From the NCBI GenBank assembly GCA_964537035.1, contig CAZIAK010000001.1, forward strand, positions 248,001 through 312,000: a stretch of 64,000 nucleotides of DNA. Reading direction: 5' to 3'. The notes under the pieces are model-generated. The model was not told the origin of the DNA, made no database searches, and saw only the letters and a program-made list of their open reading frames with translations. The number at the start of each line of letters is the position of its first letter. The first letter of the stretch is position 1. Below are positions 44,116 to 51,963 of the stretch, piece by piece. A program made the translations under genes and the position numbers. Source of the DNA: CAZIAK01 sp964537035 (GTDB lineage: Bacteria; Planctomycetota; B15-G4).

Positions 44116-44206
44116 ACCAAGCCCACCACCAAGCCCACCACCAAGTCCGGCCACGACCCCAACCGACCCCAACCGACCCCAACCGGACCCAACCGGACCC
44201 AACCGA
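44116..44206. repeat. Two short tandem repeats, G-rich on the minus strand
   Basis: Two and a half 12-bp units ACCAAGCCCACC (44116-44127, 44128-44139, then diverged) are followed by 10-bp units AACCGACCCC (44161-44170, 44171-44180), AACCGGACCC (44181-44190, 44191-44200) and a partial fifth. The minus strand has regularly spaced GGG/GGGG runs, so it could form a G-quadruplex. Confidence 0.75.
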
Positions 44207-44250
44207 GGCCACGCAAGCAGCGACAGCAAAGCCCTCAGCCGACACAGAGC

Positions 44251-44427
44251 CCCCCGGGTCCGACCACCGCCAGAGTGCCCTCCGCCGATGAGGGTGGGGC
44301 TGTTTTTCGCCAAGGGGGGTCTGGAGCGAGTTCACGAGGCGCAGCCGAGTTGTCGGAGCGCCACGGCCCCCCTTGGTGAAAAACAGCCCCACCCGGAGCA
44401 CCACCGGCCTGCCGACCTGCGGGCCTG
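44251..44427 (+). repeat. Structured intergenic element, copy 5 (most diverged)
   Basis: Arms 44292-44319 and 44367-44394 form a 28-bp stem with a single G-T type mismatch. The outer arm half, GGGTGGGGCTG, differs from the other copies on both strands together. The interior retains AGCGAG, GAGGC-GCA-GCCGA and GAGCG. A CCCTC...GAGGG hairpin precedes the stem, and CGACCTGCGGGCCTG ends 5 bp from the stop codon of the convergent deacetylase gene. Confidence 0.85.
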
Positions 44428-44432
44428 AGGAC

Positions 44433-45302
44433 CTACCCCAGCAACTCTGGGTCGACAAGGCGCGAAGCCTCGACCGGCAACTCGCCGATCGGCCCAAAGG
44501 CATGACGTGCGAGCAACCCACGCAGCCGCCCCTCCACCCGGGACAGACCCACGTAGTGACGCCAGGTGCGCAACCCGCCCAGGTTGTGGCGCGGTTGTTC
44601 CGGATCGAGTTCCCAAGGGTGCAGGTACACCACGCCGGGCTCGTTGTCAGCGGACGCGCGGCGCAAGGCACCGTCGACCAAGGTCGTGGGCAACAAACGT
44701 AGGTAACCCCCACCAGCCGCGGGCCAACGGCGCCCGAAGGCCGCCCGGGTCAAGAGCGGGTACTCGCGCAGGGGCTTGTTCGAGGCCAACTGCAGGTGCA
44801 CCGCATGGGCGGGAAACGAAGGGAAGCCGTAGCGGTCGTGGCGCACGGGAAAGACGCTGCTGTCCCAGGTGTGGCCAGCAGCAGCGACAGACTCAAAGCC
44901 CCAGCGGGTCGACGCTCCGATGGAGAATGTGCTGGCCCGAAAACCGGCGACCTCTGTGCCCGACTGATCTTGCAGCAGGCCTCTGGCCCTGGCGATGTCC
45001 TCTGCGAAGCCGTCTGGCCCCAGGTCGCCCGCCATGCGATGTGAGTAGCCGTGGGAGCCCAGTTCGTGTCCCGCTTGCACGATGCGAGTGACCAGCTGCG
45101 GGCTGCGCTGCGCTACCAGACCCAGCACGAAAAACGTGGCCTTCACGTCGTACTCGTCGAGCAAGGCCAGGATGCGATCGACCACAGCCTCTACTCGGGA
45201 GGGTTGGTCGGCCCAGGTCTCAGGGGGCGTCACCGACCACATGTTGAGGGCGTGAAAGGCCTCCTCGACATCGAAAGACAGACCATGGACCACTGCGCTC
45301 AT
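44433..45302 (-). CDS. Polysaccharide deacetylase of the exosortase-A-locus type
   Basis: The 289-residue protein has the NodB-type deacetylase motifs: LSFDVEEAFHA (metal-binding and catalytic Asp), HELGSHGYSHR (metal-binding His pair) and GFRASTFSIG. It ends with the DUF3473-like part VYLHPWELDPEQPRHNLGG and RHYVGLSRVEGRLRGLL, typical of deacetylases in PEP-CTERM/XrtA polysaccharide loci. It should remove N-acetyl groups from the exopolysaccharide. The ATG at 45302 overlaps the upstream GT4 stop by 4 bp. It is the last gene of the operon. Confidence 0.88.
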   Translation of the reverse strand: MSAVVHGLSFDVEEAFHALNMWSVTPPETWADQPSRVEAVVDRILALLDEYDVKATFFVLGLVAQRSPQLVTRIVQAGHELGSHGYSHRMAGDLGPDGFAEDIARARGLLQDQSGTEVAGFRASTFSIGASTRWGFESVAAAGHTWDSSVFPVRHDRYGFPSFPAHAVHLQLASNKPLREYPLLTRAAFGRRWPAAGGGYLRLLPTTLVDGALRRASADNEPGVVYLHPWELDPEQPRHNLGGLRTWRHYVGLSRVEGRLRGLLARHAFGPIGELPVEASRLVDPELLG

Positions 45303-46429
45303 CTGCCAGACTCGCGCAGGCACTCGTCGGCGATCTGTTCGACCCGGGCGGCGTTGCCGTCCCAGGTGTAGGGCTGCTGTTCGACCTTCGCTCGCGCCGC
45401 GAGACCCAACGCCTCGCGCAGGCTGCTGTCGTGGGCCAGCTGCGCGACGGCCCCGGCCATGTCGCCGGGCTCGAAGAGCAGGGCTGTCTGTTTGTGATCG
45501 AGCACTTCGCGCAGGTTGGGCTGGTCGGGCGCCACGATGGCTCGCCCCGCCGCCATGTACTCGAACAGCTTCAACGGCGAGGCCCAGGCTGTGGCCGCGG
45601 GCTGCACGCAGATATCCATGGAGCGCACCAGATCGGGGATGCGCTCACGCTCCACCGCACCGGTGATCGTCACTCGATCAGCCACTCCCAGTCGCAGGGC
45701 CTGGGCTTCGATGGCCTCGCGGGAGGGGCCGTCCCCTACCAGCAGCAGCCGGGCATGGGCAGGCAAGACACCGTCGGCCAGCCCCGTGACCAGCGACTCG
45801 ATGTCGTGCCAGGGCCTGAAGAAACCGCTGAAGCCCACCACCAGGTCCTCGTGTGCGTCAGGGCCGCGGACGGGGTACTGAGACAGGCTTGCGCCGTTGG
45901 GAATGACCACGACTTTTTCACGGTCGACGCCATCGGCCACGAGCATGTCGGCCAGCACCTGAGTGACCACCAGCAAGCGATCGGCCGCAGCCAGCACGCG
46001 CCGTTCGCTGGCCCGGGACCAGCGCTGAAACACCAGGGTCTCGTGGGCCGAACGTTCGTGGGTCAGAGGCGAGTTCACCTCCAGCAACAGGGGGATGCCC
46101 AGCCGCCGAGCGGCTCGCACACCCGCCGTGTTGTTCAAGGCGTGACGTTCGTACAGCACGTCCGCAGCGCACGCCTTGCCTGCAGCCACGAGCCGCTTGT
46201 TCACCGCCAGTCCATAGCCGTGCTCGGCCAGCTCGTAGGCGCCCCGGGGGGCCAGGGCGGCCAGGCGTCCGAACAGGCCACCCTCGCTGCCCATGTCCCC
46301 CGAGTCACCCTTCGACAGCGCCCATTCCTTCACGCCCATGCCGCGCCGACTCATGGCCGCGATCAACTCGCGAATGTGCACCGCCTGTCCGTCACGCGAC
46401 TTGGTGCGATGGTGGTAGAGCACGTTCAC
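45299..46429 (-). CDS. GT4 glycosyltransferase
   Basis: This 376-residue two-domain protein of GT-B fold has YHHRTKSRDGQAVHIRELIA at the N-terminus, matching GT4 enzymes of XrtA-type loci. The C-terminal nucleotide-sugar region includes VVIPNGASLSQYPV, VVGFSGFFRPWHDIESLV and SPLKLFEYMAAGRAIVAPDQ (E-x7-type loop). It probably adds one sugar to the repeat unit. It overlaps both neighbouring genes by 4 bp. Confidence 0.85.
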   Translation of the reverse strand: MNVLYHHRTKSRDGQAVHIRELIAAMSRRGMGVKEWALSKGDSGDMGSEGGLFGRLAALAPRGAYELAEHGYGLAVNKRLVAAGKACAADVLYERHALNNTAGVRAARRLGIPLLLEVNSPLTHERSAHETLVFQRWSRASERRVLAAADRLLVVTQVLADMLVADGVDREKVVVIPNGASLSQYPVRGPDAHEDLVVGFSGFFRPWHDIESLVTGLADGVLPAHARLLLVGDGPSREAIEAQALRLGVADRVTITGAVERERIPDLVRSMDICVQPAATAWASPLKLFEYMAAGRAIVAPDQPNLREVLDHKQTALLFEPGDMAGAVAQLAHDSSLREALGLAARAKVEQQPYTWDGNAARVEQIADECLRESGR

Positions 46430-47610
46430 GGGGACGTGACCTCGGCGAAGAGTGATTGCATGCGATCGACCGTGGCGTCCCAGGTGTGCCGTTCGGCCCA
46501 GGGGCGCGCGGCCTCTGCCTGCAGATCGTCAACCCTGCTCAGCCCGGAGGCAAGGCCGTCGACATTCGGCGCGACCAACAGGCCTGCAGCGCAGCCGTCC
46601 AGGATCTCGGGCGTGCCCCAGATGCGGGTGGCGATGACCGGTGTGCCGCAGGCGAGAGCCTCGAGGACCACGTTGGGCCAGCCCTCTCGCAGGGAGGCCA
46701 GGATCATCACGTCAGCACTGCGATAGAAGGCTGGCAAGCGCTCCGGGGGTACGGCCCCTACAAAGCGCACCCGCTCAGCGATGCCGAGAGCAGCCGCCTG
46801 GGCCTGCAACGCGGGCTGTGCCTCGCCTCCACCCACGAAGACGAGCAGGGGGCCGTCCTTCGGATGCACTCGTGCGTACGCTTCAAGCAGCAGGTGCTGT
46901 CCCTTGCGTTCGATCAGGTGCCCCACGCAGAGCAGCACCCTGCGATCGGTGGGCAGGCCGGTCTGCTCTCGCGCGCTGGCCTGGTCCCCCGGAGAGAAGG
47001 CCGCGGTGTCCACGCCATTGCGCAGGGCACTGACTCGATCGCTCGGCACTCCCAGGGAGACCGCCACGTCGGCCAGGGCCTGAGCCACGCAGATCACGTG
47101 GTCGGCGGCGCCCAAGGCCGTGACGATCCGTCGTCGCACGGCGGGTATCTCTGGTAGAAGATTGAGATCCGTGCCCCGGCAAGTGATCAGCATGGGCAGC
47201 TCGCGACCCAAGGCACGCTCCAGGTTGGGGCGGAGCATGGCCGCGGCCGCTCCATCAGGGTAGGCGTAGTGAACATCCAGCACGTCGGGTTGAAAGCGCT
47301 GAGCCACGGCCATCAGATGCTTGGCGACACCCGCTGCCATCAGGCTCGCCCGCCAACCGTCGCCGAACCCGGGAGGGCTCAGGTAGCGCGGGTGGTGCAC
47401 TGTCAGTCCCCGGTGGGTCTCCCTGTCGGGGATGCCCCGATAACGCGTCCAGCGGGAAGGGCCAACGGGGGGCGCATGGGGCACGGGCGCCACCACCTCG
47501 GCGTCGCCTCCGTGACGAGCGCGCCAAAGGGCCAACCGGTTGGCGACAAAGATGCCGTGGTGCGGCTCAACGCTGTTGGGGAAGAGCGACGTGAAGACCA
47601 GCAGCTTCAC
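46426..47610 (-). CDS. GT4 glycosyltransferase
   Basis: The 394-residue protein begins with LLVFTSLFPNSVEPHHGIFV, the acceptor-binding loop typical of EpsD/TuaC-like GT4 enzymes. It has the GT4 donor site VSALRNGVDTAAFSP, LLCVGHLIERKGQHLLLEAY and SLREGWPNVVLEALACGTPV. The GTG at 47610 overlaps the asparagine-synthase stop (GTGA) and is chosen over longer versions. It would act in the cytoplasm on the lipid-linked repeat unit. Confidence 0.87.
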   Translation of the reverse strand: MKLLVFTSLFPNSVEPHHGIFVANRLALWRARHGGDAEVVAPVPHAPPVGPSRWTRYRGIPDRETHRGLTVHHPRYLSPPGFGDGWRASLMAAGVAKHLMAVAQRFQPDVLDVHYAYPDGAAAAMLRPNLERALGRELPMLITCRGTDLNLLPEIPAVRRRIVTALGAADHVICVAQALADVAVSLGVPSDRVSALRNGVDTAAFSPGDQASAREQTGLPTDRRVLLCVGHLIERKGQHLLLEAYARVHPKDGPLLVFVGGGEAQPALQAQAAALGIAERVRFVGAVPPERLPAFYRSADVMILASLREGWPNVVLEALACGTPVIATRIWGTPEILDGCAAGLLVAPNVDGLASGLSRVDDLQAEAARPWAERHTWDATVDRMQSLFAEVTSP

Positions 47611-49487
47611 GACTCGCTGCCACCGGGCCCATGACGGAGGAACGCATCGAGCGTCAGCACAAACCACAGCTCGGTCGAACGATCCTGTTTGCCGCGGCCA
47701 TGCTGGTCGGCGGCAGTGCGCAGATGGTCGTGGTCGAGCCAATCAAAGACCGGCCCGTCCCGCTGAGCCAGGACCTCATCGAGCAAGGGGCGGCAGGGCC
47801 CGGCCAGCCAGCCAGCCACGGGCAGATGAAAGCCCTGCTTGGGACGGTCGAGCACGCCGTCAGGCACCCTACCTCTCAGGGCCTTGCGCAGCAGCAGCTT
47901 GCCCTCGCCGTCGTGGAGCTTGGAGGAGGAGGGCAGGCGCGCCGCATAGTCGACGAAGTCGGTGTCAAGCAGGGGCACACGCACCTCGAGCGAGTGCGCC
48001 ATGGACGTGCGGTCGACCTTGACCAGGATGTCGTCCGACAACCAGGTGACGAAGTCCATGGCCTGCACCCTGCTCAGAGGGTCGAGTGCGGACAGCCCCT
48101 GGGCCCGGCCTTCAAGATCGCTGCGCAGGGGCGGCTGGTCAGACAGGTCTTCACGCAAGAGCTGGCGCACTCGGCGCTCGGGAATGCGACAGAGGGAGTG
48201 CACGTAGCCATCCAGCCAGTCGCCTCCCAGATTGGTCAACAGCGTGCCGGCGCGCAGGGGCTTGGGCAGCCAGCTCCCCCGAGGCCAGATCCGTCCCAGG
48301 GGGCCCAGCACGTAGCGACGTAGAGGTGCGGGGATGCGCTGGCGCAGCTCTTCTTCGAGGACGTCGTACCGTGTGCGCCGATAGCCGGCGAAGTTCTCGT
48401 CGCCACCGTCGCCTGACAAGGCGACCTTCACGTGGCGCCGCGCAGCCTCGCAGACCAACCAGGTGGGCGCCGCAGAGGTGTCGCCGAAAGGTGACTCGAG
48501 ATGCCAGGCCAGCTGGGGCAGCAGGGCCACCATGTCTGAACGGGCGTCCTCTTCGTGAAGGGTGACGTTCAAGCCCGTGGCCACTTCGCGAGCCCAGGCC
48601 CTCTCGTCGAGACCGTCGTCCGTGACCCCCACCGTGATCGCGTCGACCCCGCCCCCGACCACCTCGGCCATGGCCGTCACCACCGCCGACGAATCGATGC
48701 CGCCGGACAGAAACGCGCCCAGGGGCACCTCGCTCATCAGGTGTCGGTCTACGGATTCACGGAGCCGGCCCCACAGGGCCTCGCTGTCTGCGGGTTCACT
48801 GCCCGGCTCGAAGACCAGCTCGTGAAAGCGGCGCTTGCTGAGCTTGCCATTCGACCACGTGGCGCAGTGCCCAGGCATGAGCGACTCGACGCCTTCGTAC
48901 ATCGTGGTCGGCGCCAGGGGGTAGCCCAGGCAAGCCGACTGGAAGAGCCCGCGCTCACTGTAGGCAGGGCGTTCGGGCAGTGTGGGAAAGAGGGCCTTGA
49001 TCTCCGAGCCGAAAGCCAACCCTCGACCGTGCTCGGCCAGGAACAAGGGCTTGATACCCAGGGGATCCCGGCCCAGGTGCAGGTCGTTGGTGCGCCGGTC
49101 GAGCAAGGCGAAGGCGAACATGCCCCGCAGCCGACGGAGCACGCCCATCAGCCCCCAGGCCAGATAACCATGGACGATGACCTCTCCGTCGCTGCCAGTC
49201 CGTGGCCGGGCGCCAATGGCCTCCAGGTCGGCTCGCAGCTCCAGGTGGTTGTAGATCTCGCCGTTGTAGACCATGGCCACCTTCTCGTCGGTGTCGAAGA
49301 GCGGGTTGTCCCCACCGTTCACATCAATGATGGCCAGCCGTCGATGACCCAACCCCGTGGCACCATCGATGAAGACGTTCTCTCCGTCGGGGCCGCGATG
49401 CTGCAAGGTCGCCAGCATGCGCTCGATCAACTCGACGTCCGGGGGACGGAGGTCAGGAGTGGACGAGAATCCAGCGATACCGCACAT
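47607..49487 (-). CDS. Asparagine synthetase-like amidotransferase of the exosortase-A-locus type
   Basis: This 626-residue protein starts with MCGIAGF, the N-terminal Cys nucleophile of class II glutamine amidotransferases. It carries ATLQHRGPDGENVF, MVYNGEIYNHLELR and the synthetase ATP site LGAFLSGGIDSSAVVT. AsnB-like enzymes in exopolysaccharide loci, including the XrtA-associated amidotransferase 1, probably amidate a sugar acid or other carboxyl group rather than make free asparagine. It overlaps its neighbours by 1 bp (TGATG) and 4 bp. Confidence 0.88.
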   Translation of the reverse strand: MCGIAGFSSTPDLRPPDVELIERMLATLQHRGPDGENVFIDGATGLGHRRLAIIDVNGGDNPLFDTDEKVAMVYNGEIYNHLELRADLEAIGARPRTGSDGEVIVHGYLAWGLMGVLRRLRGMFAFALLDRRTNDLHLGRDPLGIKPLFLAEHGRGLAFGSEIKALFPTLPERPAYSERGLFQSACLGYPLAPTTMYEGVESLMPGHCATWSNGKLSKRRFHELVFEPGSEPADSEALWGRLRESVDRHLMSEVPLGAFLSGGIDSSAVVTAMAEVVGGGVDAITVGVTDDGLDERAWAREVATGLNVTLHEEDARSDMVALLPQLAWHLESPFGDTSAAPTWLVCEAARRHVKVALSGDGGDENFAGYRRTRYDVLEEELRQRIPAPLRRYVLGPLGRIWPRGSWLPKPLRAGTLLTNLGGDWLDGYVHSLCRIPERRVRQLLREDLSDQPPLRSDLEGRAQGLSALDPLSRVQAMDFVTWLSDDILVKVDRTSMAHSLEVRVPLLDTDFVDYAARLPSSSKLHDGEGKLLLRKALRGRVPDGVLDRPKQGFHLPVAGWLAGPCRPLLDEVLAQRDGPVFDWLDHDHLRTAADQHGRGKQDRSTELWFVLTLDAFLRHGPGGSES

Positions 49488-50605
49488 CAGTTTGACCTCG
49501 TTGCAAGGAGCCGTTCGTAGACCTCTATGTAGTCGACCACCATGCGCTCGTGGGTGAAGCGCTCCAGGAAACGGTGGCGGGCCAACGCACCCAGCTGTGC
49601 CCTGCGGGAGGGGTCATCGAGCAGTTCGCCCAGAGTCGCAGCCAGGGCGGCGTTGTCGCCAGAGGTCACCAGCAGCCCCGTCTTGCCGTTGTCGATCACC
49701 TCGCCGTTGCCACCCGTGTCAAAGGCCACAGAGGCTCGTGACATGGCGTGGGCCTCGACCAGGCAAAGGGGCAGCCCCTCTCTATGGCTCGGTAGCACGA
49801 AGAGATCGGCCGCAGCCAGTAACAGGGGCACGTCACTGCGATTGCCCAACAGCTCTACCGAGCCGCTCGGCAGTGAGGCCAGCTGCCGCTCCAGCCCCTG
49901 CCGTTCGGGGCCCTCGCCCGCGATCACCAATCGAGCCGGCTCAGAACGTCGAGAGCACAGCTGCGCCCAGGCGCTGAGCAGGCCCTTGTGGTTCTTCACC
50001 GGAGTCAGGCTGCCTACGGCCAATACCACGGGACGATCATCCCAACCCAGGGCCTCCCTGGCTCCGGCTCTGCTGTCCGGTGCCAAGGGCGCGGGGTCGG
50101 GGATGCCGTTCAACAGCGACGCAGTGCGCTGCGGCGAGAAGCCTTCGAGTTGAACCAGATCCCGAGCCAGGCCCGCAGACACGGCCGCCGTGTGATCGAC
50201 CCGTCGAGCCAACCAGCGGTGCAGCAAGCGATGACGCCAGGGGGCCGGCATTTCCCGATCATGCTCGGTGAACAGGACGGGCAGGCCTCCCGCTCGCCAT
50301 GCGGCTCGACTGCCGTGAAACATGGCCGTCACGTTATGGCAGTGCACCAAGGCGATCTCATCTTCGACGAAGCACTCGGCCAGGCGCTTGGCGTGCCCTG
50401 CCGCCACCCCGGGAGGGCGCGGCAGATAGCGGTGCTCCAGGCCCGCTGCAGCCAAGGCGCTGACCAGGGGCCCCTCTCCGTCGAAGGTGTAGAACCTGGG
50501 CGCAAACCGCTCCGGGTCCAGAGCGGCGGCGAGCGCCACGGCCATGGCTTGCAGGCCGCCTACGGCGAGATCGGGGATCACCATGGCGAGGGCCTGTGCG
50601 CTCAC
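49487..50605 (-). CDS. GT4 glycosyltransferase
   Basis: The 372-residue protein has IPDLAVGGLQAMAVALAAAL (N-terminal Gly-rich loop of GT4 enzymes), VHCHNVTAMFHG, LAVGSLTPVKNHKGLLSAWA and SHREGLPLCLVEAHAMSRAS (donor site). The GTG at 50605 overlaps the ligase stop (GTGA). It resembles glycosyltransferases found with the XrtA-type amidotransferase. The donor sugar is unknown. Confidence 0.85.
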   Translation of the reverse strand: MSAQALAMVIPDLAVGGLQAMAVALAAALDPERFAPRFYTFDGEGPLVSALAAAGLEHRYLPRPPGVAAGHAKRLAECFVEDEIALVHCHNVTAMFHGSRAAWRAGGLPVLFTEHDREMPAPWRHRLLHRWLARRVDHTAAVSAGLARDLVQLEGFSPQRTASLLNGIPDPAPLAPDSRAGAREALGWDDRPVVLAVGSLTPVKNHKGLLSAWAQLCSRRSEPARLVIAGEGPERQGLERQLASLPSGSVELLGNRSDVPLLLAAADLFVLPSHREGLPLCLVEAHAMSRASVAFDTGGNGEVIDNGKTGLLVTSGDNAALAATLGELLDDPSRRAQLGALARHRFLERFTHERMVVDYIEVYERLLATRSN

Positions 50606-51963
50606 GATTGGCTGCCCACGCGTACGAAGGGGTCTCCATGTCGCACCCAGACATCCTGAGCGATGCGAGGCCCATTCCGTGACGTTTCTTTCACCTCGGA
50701 CCGCTCGACCAGGGCCAACACAGGGAGCGCCCCGGCGATGACCACCAGCTGGTAGATCAGATCGAAGTGGGCCCGGTTGAGGAACGTCGCACCGATCAGG
50801 AATGCGATGAGCGAGACCTCCACCGCGTTGCAGTAAGGCACCAGCCACCCATCGCCGTTGCGCCGAAAGCGTCGACCTCCGATCTCAAGGGAGAGGATCG
50901 TGCCCACCAACATGAACATGAACAGGAGGTAGGCGGGCGTCCCCGACTCGGCCCAGATCTGCAGGTACGAGTTGTGGGCCACCCTGGCAAAGTGCTGTTC
51001 GGTGCCGTCTTCGTTGACGATGCCGTCGGTGTAGTGGTTGTACTCCGTGACCATCTTGTTCAGGCCGATACCCACCACCGGGTTGCTCTGGATCATGTGG
51101 CTGGCGACCTTCCACGACGTCAGGCGCCCCCTCACCGAACCGTCGATTTCGTCTGAGCCGGCGAAGATGGTGACGATGCGCTCTCTGTACTCCTCGGGAG
51201 CCAACGCCAGCCCCAGCACCCCCACCACGACCATGGTACCCAGCGCGGGGAACTTCCATTTGGTCTTGAGCGCCATCACCGTGAGGGCCACTCCCAGGGA
51301 GAGGAACCCTCCTCGGGAACCTGTGGACATGATCGTCAAAAAGGACAGCACGAAGGCGACCTTCATGAACCTGCTCATCAGCGCGCCGTGCTTCAGTGGC
51401 TTCACTTCGTTGGCCATGTAGAACAACAGCGGCACGTTCATGACCATGGCCAGGGCGAAGTCATTGTTGTCCTTGAGCATGCCCCCGGGGCCAGCGATGG
51501 ACTTGCTGCCCAGGGCGTACATGATGCCGTTCTTGGCGCCGTAGAATCCGAGGCCGAGAGCGATGATGGCCATCAAGACCCGCAGGCGGTGGCGATTGGT
51601 CAGCATGGCTCCGCTCAACAGGCAGACCAGCATCACCTTCGCCAGGTCGGTGATACGCCGACCCTGGAGATCCCAGTTCGCGCCGGTGGCCAACATCGAG
51701 ACGATGATCCAGATCAGCATGAGCACCATGGCCTTGACCATGGGCGTGCGCAGCTTGATCGGCCTGAAGTCCATGGTCATCCAACCCAGGAGCGTCGCGA
51801 TGGCGATGAGCTGGGAGATGGGCAGGCCCCGGGCGAATCCCCAGGTCAGGTCTTGGGTGCGGTTGTAGGCCAGCCAGCTGAACGTGCACAGGCCGACCCA
51901 GGGCCGCAAGAAGCTCATGGGCAGCAGACCCACGAAGAGGGCGAAGACCACCACGTCACGCAA
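50602..51963 (-). CDS. O-antigen-ligase-like membrane protein, exosortase-A-associated (putative O-glycosylation ligase)
   Basis: The 453-residue polytopic protein begins RDVVVFALFVGLLPMSFLRP, closely matching the putative O-glycosylation ligase family of PEP-CTERM/XrtA loci. It has the large periplasmic loop of WaaL/Wzy proteins with NPVVGIGLNKM and VAHNSYLQIWAESGTPAYLL, where the conserved His of the family falls. Such enzymes transfer or polymerise lipid-linked glycans in the periplasm. The start is TTG, overlapping the upstream gene by 8 bp. Confidence 0.87.
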   Translation of the reverse strand: MRDVVVFALFVGLLPMSFLRPWVGLCTFSWLAYNRTQDLTWGFARGLPISQLIAIATLLGWMTMDFRPIKLRTPMVKAMVLMLIWIIVSMLATGANWDLQGRRITDLAKVMLVCLLSGAMLTNRHRLRVLMAIIALGLGFYGAKNGIMYALGSKSIAGPGGMLKDNNDFALAMVMNVPLLFYMANEVKPLKHGALMSRFMKVAFVLSFLTIMSTGSRGGFLSLGVALTVMALKTKWKFPALGTMVVVGVLGLALAPEEYRERIVTIFAGSDEIDGSVRGRLTSWKVASHMIQSNPVVGIGLNKMVTEYNHYTDGIVNEDGTEQHFARVAHNSYLQIWAESGTPAYLLFMFMLVGTILSLEIGGRRFRRNGDGWLVPYCNAVEVSLIAFLIGATFLNRAHFDLIYQLVVIAGALPVLALVERSEVKETSRNGPRIAQDVWVRHGDPFVRVGSQS

